Below are positions 39,822 to 48,380 of a stretch of DNA of 64,000 nt, piece after piece (the first letter of the stretch is position 1; every line of letters starts with the position of its first letter). The notes beneath the pieces are model-generated. The model worked only from the letters and a program-made list of their open reading frames with translations, did not search any database and was not told where the DNA came from. The position numbers and the translations under genes were made by a program. This DNA comes from Azospirillum sp. TSO22-1. GTDB taxonomy: Bacteria; Pseudomonadota; Alphaproteobacteria; Azospirillales; Azospirillaceae. The stretch lies in contig NZ_LGQZ01000133.1 of the NCBI RefSeq assembly GCF_003116015.1, positions 19,065-83,064 on the forward strand, in the 5' to 3' direction.

Positions 39822-41408
39822 CTATTCCGTGCCCGGCCCGCCCTCCTCCGCCGCAGCGCCGGGCCGTTCAGCCGGGCGCACCACGGTCACCGTGCAGGGC
39901 GCCTGCGCCACCAGGGGCGACGACACGCTGCCGAGATAGCGCCGCAGCGCCGAATGCCCGCGCGCCCCCACCACCAGATGGTCGACGTGGTTGCCGCGCA
40001 CGTAATCCAGAATCGCCGCCGCGGCGTCCGGCGCCTCCAGCACATGGTAGGTGATTCGCTCCGGCGCCACGTTCAGTGGCCGGGCCCAGTGCTTGAGGCG
40101 CACCAGCGCGCCGACGTGCCGGTTGTTGCCCTCCTTGTCGACGTTGATGTCCATGCCGATTCGCGGCACCCGCTGCACCATCAGGCAGGCCAGCCGCGCC
40201 CCCGGCGCGCAGCCCAGCAGCATGCCGGCGGTGCGCCGCTGCGCCTCGCTGAGGTCCGATTCGCCCTCCGACAGGTCGACCGCCACCGCGATGATCGGCG
40301 CGCGCGACAGCCGCTCCGACACCGAGGGGCGGACCGCCGGCGTGCGTGCCAGCCAGCGCAGCCAGCCGCGCGCCACCGAGACGGCGCTGTCCCGCCGCGT
40401 CCGCTCGGCGCGCGCTGTCAGCGTCACCTGGTCGGGGTTCTTCAGCAGGAACGCCACCTGCGCCGCCGACTGCCAGCGCGCCGCCGGATCGACCTCCAGG
40501 CAGCCCAGCACGATCTCCTGCAGCCAGGGCGGGCAGTCCGGGTTCAGCGCGCGCGGCGGCACCGGCGCGCGGTACAGGCGGCGGCGCAGGCCGCGCACCG
40601 TCTGCGGGCTGCCGAAGGGCATGCGGCCGGTCACCAGCTCATACAGCACGGCGCCCAGCGCGAACAGGTCGCTGCGCGGGTCGTCGCGCACGCGCATCAC
40701 CTGCTCCGGCGCGATGTAGGCGCCGGTGCCGGCGGGGGCGTGCATCTCCTCGGCGATCAGATCGGGCCGGCCGTCCAGGCGCGACAGGCCGAAGTCGATC
40801 AGCACCGCCTCGCCGGACGGGCGGAACATGACGTTGGACGGCTTGACGTCGAAGTGGACGAGGTGCTGGCGGTGCAGGTCGTGCAGCGCCGCCGCGACCC
40901 GCGCGCCCAGGTCGGCGGCGCGCCCGGCCGGCAGCGGCGCCTCGGCCAGCACGGCGGACAGCGGCTCGCCGGGCAGCCGCTCCATGACGATGTAGGGCTG
41001 CGTCTCGAAGTCGCCCGAGCCGACGTAGCGCGGCACGTGCGGCCCGTCGAGCAGCGGCAGCAGCATCTGCTCCACCTCGAAGCCGAGGATCGCTGTCGGG
41101 TCGTCGCCGTAGCGCAGCAGCGGCACCTTCATCACCAGCGGCTCGGGCACTTCGCTCTGAAGCCCTTCTCCCCTTGAGGGAGAAGGGTTGGGATGAGGGG
41201 TCGTAGCCGCCGGAGGCGGCGGAAGAGTTTCGGGCCGGCTGTCGCCGGCGCACCCCTCTCCCCCACCCCTCTCCCTCAAGGGGAGAGGGGCTTGTCCGGC
41301 ATCCACGCGCGTCACCCGCCACAGCGCCGCCATGCTGCCCTGGTGCAGGCGCTCCTCCAGGCGGTAGCCGTCGACGACGGAGCCGGGGGTGAGGACGAGC
41401 GGGGCCAC
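39822..41408 (-). CDS. Ser/Thr protein kinase fused to a C-terminal universal stress protein domain, with an in-frame REP insertion
   Basis: The 528-residue protein starts at GTG 41406-41408 (GGGAGG 8 bases upstream, 4 bp after the phosphoesterase stop). The kinase domain spans about residues 11-350: GYRLEERLHQGSMAALWRV lacks the full glycine loop, Lys94 lies in PLVMKVPLL, the catalytic loop is HFDVKPSNVM (HFD instead of HRD), then IDFGLSR and GAYIAPEQ. Residues 40-83 are a Pro/Gly/Arg-rich insert encoded by a REP-like palindrome between beta2 and beta3. The C-terminal Usp domain (about 375-510) ends VVGARGHSALRRYLGSVSSP. Kinase activity is plausible; substrates unknown. Confidence 0.82.
   Translation of the reverse strand: MAPLVLTPGSVVDGYRLEERLHQGSMAALWRVTRVDAGQAPLPLRERGGGEGCAGDSRPETLPPPPAATTPHPNPSPSRGEGLQSEVPEPLVMKVPLLRYGDDPTAILGFEVEQMLLPLLDGPHVPRYVGSGDFETQPYIVMERLPGEPLSAVLAEAPLPAGRAADLGARVAAALHDLHRQHLVHFDVKPSNVMFRPSGEAVLIDFGLSRLDGRPDLIAEEMHAPAGTGAYIAPEQVMRVRDDPRSDLFALGAVLYELVTGRMPFGSPQTVRGLRRRLYRAPVPPRALNPDCPPWLQEIVLGCLEVDPAARWQSAAQVAFLLKNPDQVTLTARAERTRRDSAVSVARGWLRWLARTPAVRPSVSERLSRAPIIAVAVDLSEGESDLSEAQRRTAGMLLGCAPGARLACLMVQRVPRIGMDINVDKEGNNRHVGALVRLKHWARPLNVAPERITYHVLEAPDAAAAILDYVRGNHVDHLVVGARGHSALRRYLGSVSSPLVAQAPCTVTVVRPAERPGAAAEEGGPGTE
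41160..41293. repeat. REP-like palindromic element (copy 4) inside the kinase gene
   Basis: CCCTTCTCCCCTTGAGGGAG with AAGGG forms one hairpin; CCCCTCTCCCTCAAGGGGAG with AGGGGC forms the other. The two hairpins are mutually complementary, giving one long outer stem. The element is in frame with the kinase and encodes about 44 residues beginning APLPLRERGGGEG and ending PNPSPSRGEGLQ. Confidence 0.85.
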
Positions 41409-41412
41409 AGCG

Positions 41413-42156
41413 TCACCCTCCCTCGCGCAGGCGCGCCGCCAGCCGCGGCGGCAGGCCGGCGCGGCGCACCTTGTCCGCCGCCGTCTCGTGGTCGTACGGC
41501 ACGCGGTGGAAGGTGAGCACGCCGGCGGCGGCGTCGAGCACGGCACAGCAGGCCGCCGGGTTGCCGTCGCGCGGCTGCCCGACCGAGCCGGGGATCGCCA
41601 GCCAGCGCCGCCGCCCGCCCAGCGGCACCGGCGCGCCTGATGTCGGCTCGAAGCGGATCGCCGGGCCGCCGGGCGCCTGCTGGTACAGCGCCGGCTGGTG
41701 GACGTGGCCGCACAGCGTGATGCGCCGCTCCGTCGCCTCCAGGCTGCGCCGCGCCTCCGCCGTGCCGCGGACGTAGGCCCAGCGCCCGGGATCCCAGGCG
41801 TTGGCGTGCACGTACAGGCAGGGGCCGTCCTCGACGCTCAGCGGCAGGCCGGCGAGGAAGGCGCGCTGCGGCCCGGTCAGCTGCGCGGCGGTCCACTCGG
41901 CCGACGCGCGGGCATCGCCGCTCATCCGCTCGGAGGGACCGAGCAGCGCCGCCTCGTCGTGGTTGCCGAACACCGCGGCGTCGCCGCGCCCGACCCGTTC
42001 CATCACCGCATCCACCACCCAGCCGGGGTCCGCCCCGTAGCCCACGAGGTCGCCCAGGAACACGCAACGCTGCGCCCCCGCCTGCGCGGCGTGCGCCAGG
42101 CAGGCCTCCACGGCCTCCCGGTTGGCGTGGAGATCGGCGAGCAACGCGATGCGCAT
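41413..42156 (-). CDS. Metallophosphoesterase (YfcE/DUF2436-like calcineurin fold)
   Basis: The 247-residue phosphoesterase carries the metal motifs in order: ALLADLHANREAVEACL (DxH), CVFLGDLVGYGADPG (GD), AAVFGNHDEAALL (GNHD) and ITLCGHVHQPALY (GHxH). It probably hydrolyses phosphoesters, perhaps phosphoprotein or nucleotide. ATG 42154-42156 starts the first motif. It is immediately upstream of the Ser/Thr kinase gene with a 4-bp gap, so a kinase/phosphatase pair is an attractive idea, though this fold is not the PPP Ser/Thr phosphatase proper. Confidence 0.85.
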   Translation of the reverse strand: MRIALLADLHANREAVEACLAHAAQAGAQRCVFLGDLVGYGADPGWVVDAVMERVGRGDAAVFGNHDEAALLGPSERMSGDARASAEWTAAQLTGPQRAFLAGLPLSVEDGPCLYVHANAWDPGRWAYVRGTAEARRSLEATERRITLCGHVHQPALYQQAPGGPAIRFEPTSGAPVPLGGRRRWLAIPGSVGQPRDGNPAACCAVLDAAAGVLTFHRVPYDHETAADKVRRAGLPPRLAARLREGG

Positions 42157-42376
42157 GGTCCGGACGACATTCCCCTTCAGTTGCCCTGGCCGGCGCAGTA
42201 TCGCCCGAGCCAACCCCGCCACCACCCCCGACCATGGTCCAGGATGATTCCACCGGCCTTTGCTGCAAATGGTTTGGGAGATGGAACGTACGCTTACAAT
42301 ACCGTCCGCCGCACGGCCAATGTCGTGCGGACAAGGACCGGCGTTCCCGACCAAACGGTGAGGGAGTGACAACGCA

Positions 42377-44095
42377 ATGGCCTACGCAGCAACCACGGCC
42401 GACACCACGCGGCCGATGGCCGCCGAGGAGAAGAAGGTGATCTTCGCTTCCTCGCTCGGCACCGTGTTCGAGTGGTACGACTTCTACCTGTACGGCTCGC
42501 TCGCGGCGGTGATCAGCAAGCAGTTCTTCTCGGGCGTGAACCCGACCGCGGCGTTCATCTTCGCGCTGATGGCGTTCGCCGCCGGCTTCGCGGTGCGCCC
42601 GTTCGGCGCGCTGGTGTTCGGGCGCCTGGGCGACCTGATCGGGCGCAAGTACACCTTCCTGGTCACCATCCTGATCATGGGCGCCTCGACCTTCATCGTC
42701 GGCATCCTGCCCGGCTACGCCTCCATCGGCATCGCCGCCCCGGTCATCCTGATCGGCCTGCGCCTGCTGCAGGGCCTGGCGCTGGGCGGCGAGTACGGCG
42801 GTGCCGCCACCTACGTGGCCGAGCACGCTCCGCACGGCCGCCGCGGCGCCTACACCTCGTGGATCCAGACCACGGCGACGCTGGGCCTGTTCCTGTCGCT
42901 GCTGGTGATCCTGGGCTGCCGCGTCTCCATGTCGCCGGAGGCCTTCGACGACTGGGGCTGGCGCATCCCGTTCCTGCTGTCGATCGTGCTGCTCGGCGTG
43001 TCGGTGTGGATCCGCATGAAGCTGAGCGAGTCGCCGGCCTTCAAGCGCATGAAGGAGGAGGGCAAGACCTCCAAGGCGCCGCTCACCGAATCCTTCGGCC
43101 AGTGGAAGAACCTGAAGGTCGTGCTGCTGGCGCTGTTCGGCCTCGTCGCCGGCCAGGCGGTGGTGTGGTACACGGGGCAGTTCTACGCGCTGTTCTTCCT
43201 GACGCAGACGCTGAAGGTCGACGCGCAGCCGGCCAACCTGATGATCGCCGCGGCGCTCCTGCTGGGCACGCCGTTCTTCGTGATCTTCGGCTCGCTGTCC
43301 GACCGCATCGGCCGCAAGCCGATCATCATGGCCGGCCTGCTGCTCGCCATCGTCACCTACTTCCCGATCTTCAAGGCGATCACCCACTACGCCAACCCGG
43401 CGCTGGAGCAGGCCATCGCCACCTCGCCGGTGGTCGTCACCGCCGATCCGAACGAGTGCTCGTTCCAGTTCAACCCGGTCGGCACCTCGAAGTTCACCAG
43501 CTCGTGCGACATCGCCAAGAGCGCGCTGGTCCGCCGCGGCATCCCGTACTCCAACGAGACCGCCCCGACCGGCACCGTCGCGCAGATCAAGGTCGGCAGC
43601 ACGGTCATCCCGTCCTACAACGCCTCGGCGGCGCCGGCCGCCCCGGCGTCGGTGTCGGTCGGCCACGGCCCGGCTCCGGCCGCCGCCGCTCCCGCCCCGG
43701 CCGCGGGCGCCACCTTCGAGAAGGGCGTCGCCGACGCGCTGAAGACCGCCGGCTACCCGCCGAAGGCCGACCCGGCGCAGACCAACGCCTTCATGACGAT
43801 CGTCCTGCTGACCGTCCTGGTCATCTACGTGACCATGGTGTACGCGCCGATCGCCGCGATGCTGGTCGAGCTGTTCCCGACGCGCATCCGCTACACCTCG
43901 ATGTCGCTGCCCTACCACATCGGCAACGGCTGGTTCGGCGGCTTCCTGCCGACGACCTCCTTCGCCATCGTGGCGGCCACCGGCGACATCTACTCGGGCC
44001 TCTGGTACCCGATCATCATCGCCGCGGCGACGCTGGTCATCGGCCTGCTGTTCGTCCGCGAGACCAAGGACGTGGACATCTACGCCAACGATTGA
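42377..44095 (+). CDS. MFS transporter, metabolite:H+ symporter (MHS) family, with a long periplasmic insert
   Basis: The 572-residue protein belongs to the ProP/KgtP/ShiA group: ASSLGTVFEWYDFYLYGSLA, RPFGALVFGRLGDLIGRKYT, LRLLQGLALGGEYGGAATYV and IGRKPIIMAGLLL. It should import a carboxylate or betaine with protons. Family members are about 430-450 residues; this one has an extra segment of roughly 120 residues (about 340-465) between helices 8 and 9, including two Cys (NECSF, TSSCD) and an Ala/Pro-rich stretch. The insert would face the periplasm. GTGAGGGAG precedes the ATG by about 10 bases. Substrate unknown. Confidence 0.88.
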   Translation: MAYAATTADTTRPMAAEEKKVIFASSLGTVFEWYDFYLYGSLAAVISKQFFSGVNPTAAFIFALMAFAAGFAVRPFGALVFGRLGDLIGRKYTFLVTILIMGASTFIVGILPGYASIGIAAPVILIGLRLLQGLALGGEYGGAATYVAEHAPHGRRGAYTSWIQTTATLGLFLSLLVILGCRVSMSPEAFDDWGWRIPFLLSIVLLGVSVWIRMKLSESPAFKRMKEEGKTSKAPLTESFGQWKNLKVVLLALFGLVAGQAVVWYTGQFYALFFLTQTLKVDAQPANLMIAAALLLGTPFFVIFGSLSDRIGRKPIIMAGLLLAIVTYFPIFKAITHYANPALEQAIATSPVVVTADPNECSFQFNPVGTSKFTSSCDIAKSALVRRGIPYSNETAPTGTVAQIKVGSTVIPSYNASAAPAAPASVSVGHGPAPAAAAPAPAAGATFEKGVADALKTAGYPPKADPAQTNAFMTIVLLTVLVIYVTMVYAPIAAMLVELFPTRIRYTSMSLPYHIGNGWFGGFLPTTSFAIVAATGDIYSGLWYPIIIAAATLVIGLLFVRETKDVDIYAND

Positions 44096-44099
44096 TCTT

Positions 44100-44205
44100 T
44101 CCCCTCCCCCAGCCCCGCTGGGGGAGGGTCAGGGTGGGGGCGACGGCTTTCCCAAAAGGCCGCTGCCCCCTCCTAACCTCCCCCAGCGGGGCTGGGGGAG
44201 GGATT
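44100..44205. repeat. REP-like palindromic element (copy 5)
   Basis: CCCTCCCCCAGC and GCTGGGGGAGGG (44103-44128) form the left hairpin; CCTCCCCCAGC and GCTGGGGGAGG (44177-44202) form the right one. Spacer GGGTGGGGGCGACGG and GCCCCCTCC also pair. It separates the MHS transporter and histidine kinase genes. Confidence 0.78.
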
Positions 44206-44230
44206 TTGTTTTTTGATCTATACTCCCCCC

Positions 44231-47200
44231 ATGGACCACTCGATCGTCCTCATCCTGTCGCTGACCTACCTGGCGTCGCTGTTCGCCATCGCGTGGTACG
44301 GCGACCGCACCGCCGACAGCGCCGGCGGCGGCAGCAACCCGTGGCTCTATTCGCTGAGCCTCGGCGTCTACTGCACGTCCTGGACCTTCTACGGCGCCAT
44401 CGGCCGGGCGGCGACGGACGGCTTCGACTTCCTGCCGATCTACGTCGGCCCGATCCTGCTGATCGGCCTGGGCTGGCCGCTGCTGGCGCGCATCGTGCGC
44501 ATCGCCAAGGCGGAGAACGTCGTCTCCATCTCCGACTTCCTGGCCGCCCGCTACGGCAAGAGCCAGGGGCTGGCGGCGCTGGTCACCGTCACCGCGGTGA
44601 TCGGCCTGCTGCCCTACATCGCGCTGCAGCTCAAGGCCATCACCATCAGCTTCGACGTGCTGGCCGGCAAGGCGCTGGGCGTCGAGCTGCGCGCGCTGCC
44701 CGGCGGCACGACTCTGCTGGTGGCGCTGCTGATGGCCGCCTTCGCCGTGCTGTTCGGCGTGCGCAGCATCCACGCCAACGAGCACCACCGCGGCCTGATG
44801 ATGGCCATCGCCACCGAATCCGTGGTCAAGCTGGCCACCGCCATGGCGGTCGGGCTGGGCGTCACGCTGGCGGTGTTCGGCGACCTCGCCGGGCTGCTGG
44901 AAGCCGCCGACAGCCCGGTCGCCGGGCAGCTGCTCAGCCTGGAGCCCTTCGCCGAGGCCGACTGGTGGGTGGCCTGCGCGCTGTCCGGGCTGGCCATCCT
45001 CTGCCTGCCGCGGCAGTTCCACGTGGCGGTGGTGGAGAACACCCACCCCGGCGACGTGCGCCGGGCGGCGCGGCTGCTGCCGCTGTACCTCGTCGCCATC
45101 AACCTGTTCGTGGTGCCGGTGGCGCTGGCCGGGGTGACGCTGTTCCCGGCGGGCGGCGTCAACGCCGACAGCCTGCTGGTCTCGGTGCCGCTGCACGAGG
45201 GCTGGCCGGCACTGGCGCTGGCCGCCTTCATCGGTGGCCTGTCGGCGGCCACCAGCATGATCCTGGTGGAGATGGTGGCGCTCAGCACCATGATCTGCAA
45301 CGACGTGGTGCTGCCGCTGCTGATGAGCCTGCGCGTCGGCCAGAAGCGCTGGCGGGCCGACCCGGTGCCGGTGCTGCTGGCGGTGCGGCGCGCCGCGGTG
45401 ATCGCCATCCTGGTGCTGGCCTACGGCGTCTACCGGCTGATCGGTTCGGCCTTCCCGCTGTCGGCCATCGGCATGCTGTCCTTCACCGCGGTGGCGCAGT
45501 TCGGGCCGGCGCTGCTCGGCGGCCTGCTGTGGACGCGCGCCAACCGCACCGGCGCGGTGGCGGGGATCTGCGTCGGCTTCCTCGGCTGGGCCTACACCAT
45601 GCTGCTGCCCTCCTTCGCCGCCGCCGGCTGGATCGCGCCGGAGGCGCTGCGCGCCGTCCCCTTCGGCCTGGAGGTGCTGAGCCCGGCGGCGCTGACCGCG
45701 CTGGACGGGCTGGCGCCGCTGTCGCACGCGGCGCTGTGGAGCCTTGGCCCGAACATCGTGCTGTTCGTGGTGCTGTCGCTGCTCACCCACCAGTCGGCGC
45801 TGGAGGCGCGGCAGGCGGCGCGCTTCGTCTCGCTGCAACGCGCCCCCGAAGAGGAGGCGCCGGTCCCCAAGCGCGCCACGCTGGCCGACCTGCACGACCT
45901 CGCGGTGCGCTACGTCGGCGCGCCCAAGGCGGACGCAGCGTTCCACGCGCTGCTGGCGACGCGCCACCAGGACTCCACCGCCCTGCTGTCGCGCAGCGAC
46001 GGCGAGGCGATCCAGATGACCGAGCGGCTGCTGGCCGGCGCCATCGGCTCCGCCTCCGCCCGCGTGGTGGTGGCCGGCCTGCTGTCCGACCGGCGGCTGT
46101 CGCGCACCGACGCGCGCTCGATCATCGACGAGGCCTCGCGCGCCATCCTCAAGCAGCACGAGCTGCTGCGCACCACGGTGGAGAACGTCGGCCAGGGCAT
46201 CTGCGCCTTCGACGGCGAGTTCCGGGTGACGCTGTGGAACCGCCGCTTCCTCGAACTGCTCGACCTGCCGGAGGGCAGCGTGCAGGTCGGCACCGGGCTG
46301 AAGGAGATCGTCGCCTACATCGCCCAGCGCGGCGAGTACGGCCGCAACGGCGAGATCGAGACGCTGCTCGCCCGCCGCTCCGACCCGCGCCGGCACGGCA
46401 AGCCGGACGTCTACACCCGCGAACGCCCGGACGGCACGGTGCTGGAGATCGCCACCAACCCGATGCCGGACGGCGGCTTCGTCGCCGTCTACACCGACGT
46501 CACCGAGCGCCACCGCGCCGCCGCCGCGCTGAAGGAGGCCAACGAGAGCCTGGAGCGCCGCATCGCCGAGCGCACCGCCGCCCTCTCGGACGCCAAGGCG
46601 GAGGCCGAGCGCGCCAACCGCTCCAAGACGCGCTTCCTCGCCGCCGCCAGCCACGACCTGCTGCAGCCGCTGCACGCGGCGCGGCTGTTCCTCTCGGCGC
46701 TGGGCGAGCGCAGCGCCGACCCGGCGGTGGCGCAGGTGGACGCGTCGCTGCGGTCGGTGGAGCACATCCTGGGCGACCTGCTGGACGTGTCGAAGCTCGA
46801 CAGCGGCGTGGTGACGCCCAACCCGGTGGCGCTGCGCATCGACGAGCTGCTGAAGCCGCTGGGCGAGGAGTTCGCGGTGATGGCGCGCCAGCACGGCCTG
46901 ACCTTCCGCGCCGTGGCCGGCGGCGCCGTGGTGCGCAGCGACCCGACGCTGCTGCGCCGCATCCTGCTGAACTTCCTGTCCAACGCGGTGCGCTACACGG
47001 CGCGGGGCAAGGTGCTGCTCGGCTGCCGGCGCCGGGGCGACATGCTGTCCATCGAGGTGTGGGACACCGGCCCCGGCATCCCCGAGGACAAGCTGGAGGA
47101 GATCTTCGTCGAGTTCCGCCAGATCGACCACGGCACCGACGACCGCGGGCGCGGGCTGGGCCTCGGACTCGCCATCGTCGAGCGGCTGTCGGCCATCCTC

Positions 47201-47707
47201 GGCCACCGGGTCACCGTGCGCTCGGTGGTCGGCAAGGGCAGCGTGTTCGCCGTACAGGTGCCCTTGAGCGCCGAGCCGGCGGTGGTCCGCACCTTGGCCC
47301 CCCGCCCCCGCGGGCGCGACATGCAGGGCGCCCTGGTGCTGTGCCTGGAGAACGAGCCGGCCATCGCCCAGGCGACCGAGCACCTGCTGTCCGGCTGGTC
47401 GTGCCGGGTGGTCACCGGCGCCACGGCCGAGCAGGCGCGCGCCGCGCTGGACGGCCGCGTGCCGGACCTGATCCTGTCCGACTACCACCTCGGCCGCGGC
47501 ATCACCGGCCTGGAGTCGCTGGAAGCGCTGCGCGCCGACCTCGGCGTGCCGGTGCCGGCGGCGCTGGTCACCGCCGACCGCAGCCCGGCCGTGCGCGCCG
47601 CCGCCGAGGCCGCCGGCTGTCCGGTGCTCTACAAGCCGGTGCGGCCGGGCGCGCTGCGGGCGCTGGTCGGGCAGCTGCTGGCGCAGGGAAGACGAAACGC
47701 GGGGTGA
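44231..47707 (+). CDS. Hybrid histidine kinase with N-terminal sodium/solute symporter domain (SSF-PAS-HisKA-HATPase-REC)
   Basis: The 1158-residue sensor begins with about 13 helices of the SSF fold (residues 1-530: LGVYCTSWTFYGAIGRAATD, VVENTHPGDVRRAARLLPLY). A PAS with PAC follows (TTVENVGQGICAFDGEFRVT, about 650-760). The kinase core has His808 in ASHDLLQPLHAARLF, an N-box LLNFLSNAVRYT and GRGLGLGLAIV. The C-terminal receiver has Asp1084 in LILSDYHLG. This is the NahK/CbrA-like family that couples transport-like sensing to phosphorelay. Start ATG 44231 has no clear SD. It follows the MHS transporter, and no response regulator gene is adjacent. Confidence 0.92.
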   Translation: MDHSIVLILSLTYLASLFAIAWYGDRTADSAGGGSNPWLYSLSLGVYCTSWTFYGAIGRAATDGFDFLPIYVGPILLIGLGWPLLARIVRIAKAENVVSISDFLAARYGKSQGLAALVTVTAVIGLLPYIALQLKAITISFDVLAGKALGVELRALPGGTTLLVALLMAAFAVLFGVRSIHANEHHRGLMMAIATESVVKLATAMAVGLGVTLAVFGDLAGLLEAADSPVAGQLLSLEPFAEADWWVACALSGLAILCLPRQFHVAVVENTHPGDVRRAARLLPLYLVAINLFVVPVALAGVTLFPAGGVNADSLLVSVPLHEGWPALALAAFIGGLSAATSMILVEMVALSTMICNDVVLPLLMSLRVGQKRWRADPVPVLLAVRRAAVIAILVLAYGVYRLIGSAFPLSAIGMLSFTAVAQFGPALLGGLLWTRANRTGAVAGICVGFLGWAYTMLLPSFAAAGWIAPEALRAVPFGLEVLSPAALTALDGLAPLSHAALWSLGPNIVLFVVLSLLTHQSALEARQAARFVSLQRAPEEEAPVPKRATLADLHDLAVRYVGAPKADAAFHALLATRHQDSTALLSRSDGEAIQMTERLLAGAIGSASARVVVAGLLSDRRLSRTDARSIIDEASRAILKQHELLRTTVENVGQGICAFDGEFRVTLWNRRFLELLDLPEGSVQVGTGLKEIVAYIAQRGEYGRNGEIETLLARRSDPRRHGKPDVYTRERPDGTVLEIATNPMPDGGFVAVYTDVTERHRAAAALKEANESLERRIAERTAALSDAKAEAERANRSKTRFLAAASHDLLQPLHAARLFLSALGERSADPAVAQVDASLRSVEHILGDLLDVSKLDSGVVTPNPVALRIDELLKPLGEEFAVMARQHGLTFRAVAGGAVVRSDPTLLRRILLNFLSNAVRYTARGKVLLGCRRRGDMLSIEVWDTGPGIPEDKLEEIFVEFRQIDHGTDDRGRGLGLGLAIVERLSAILGHRVTVRSVVGKGSVFAVQVPLSAEPAVVRTLAPRPRGRDMQGALVLCLENEPAIAQATEHLLSGWSCRVVTGATAEQARAALDGRVPDLILSDYHLGRGITGLESLEALRADLGVPVPAALVTADRSPAVRAAAEAAGCPVLYKPVRPGALRALVGQLLAQGRRNAG

Positions 47708-47716
47708 GCGTCGAAG

Positions 47717-47741
47717 CCCCTCTCCGGCAAGGGGAGAGGGG
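47717..47741. repeat. Short REP-like hairpin
   Basis: CCCCTCTCC (47717-47725) pairs with GGAGAGGGG (47733-47741) around GGCAAGG. It is one half of the palindrome type found in copies 3 and 4 and lies between two convergent genes. Confidence 0.65.
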
Positions 47742-47743
47742 AG

Positions 47744-48295
47744 TCACCCCTCCGCCTGCCTGATCAGGTCCTTCAGCAGCCGCTCGCCCTCCGGCCAGGG
47801 GCCGTGCCCGGAGGCGACGTTGATGTGGCCGACGTCGCCGGCGTCGATGAAGTCCGCCCCCCACAGCGCCGCGAAGCCGCAGGCGCGCTCGATGGCGCAA
47901 TAGGGGTCGTTGCGGCCGGCCAGCACCACCGCCGGGAACGGCAGCGGGTCGGCGGGCATCGGCGCGAAGACGCGCACCTCCGGCGGCACCCGTGTCTCCG
48001 ACTCCACGTCGGAGGGCGCCACCAGCATGGCGGCGGCGACCCGGCCGGCCGAACCCTCGCGCGCCCAGTGCGCCACCAGCGCGCAGGCCATGCTGTGCGC
48101 CACCAGCACCGCCGGTTCCGGCCCCGCGGTCACGGCGGCTTCCAGCGTGGCGATCCAGGCGTCGCGGTCGGGCCGGTCCCAGTCCGCCTGCTCGACCCGC
48201 CGGAAGCCGGGGTTCTCCCGCACGAACCGACTCTGCCAGTGGTCCGGCCCCGAGCCTCCAAGGCCCGGCAGCACCAGCACGCGCACCTTTCCCAT
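47744..48295 (-). CDS. RBBP9/YdeN-family alpha/beta hydrolase
   Basis: The 183-residue small hydrolase has RVLVLPGLGGSGPDHWQSRF, the family opening, a nucleophile in VLVAHSMACALVAHW (Ser of HSM), an Asp in LAGRNDPYCAIERA and a His in GDVGHINVASGHGPWPEG. RBBP9-type serine hydrolases act on small esters or peptides; no natural substrate is known. GGAG lies 6 bases before ATG 48293-48295. The gene is convergent with the giant kinase and divergent from the soluble chemoreceptor. Confidence 0.88.
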   Translation of the reverse strand: MGKVRVLVLPGLGGSGPDHWQSRFVRENPGFRRVEQADWDRPDRDAWIATLEAAVTAGPEPAVLVAHSMACALVAHWAREGSAGRVAAAMLVAPSDVESETRVPPEVRVFAPMPADPLPFPAVVLAGRNDPYCAIERACGFAALWGADFIDAGDVGHINVASGHGPWPEGERLLKDLIRQAEG

Positions 48296-48380
48296 CACCG
48301 CTCCTTTGCGTACAACCGGCAACACGCCGTTAACGGGCACCGACTAAAGTATCGCCACGATACGCATAGGGAGCAACGCC

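Noticed and set aside
44129..47488. 1119-residue leftward open frame
   Set aside because: It is antisense to the hybrid kinase and consists of Gln/Arg/His-rich shadow sequence.
42472..47763. 1763-residue rightward open frame
   Set aside because: It runs through the MHS transporter and hybrid kinase genes in another frame, is Arg/Pro/Gly-rich with no domain, and is a high-GC shadow.
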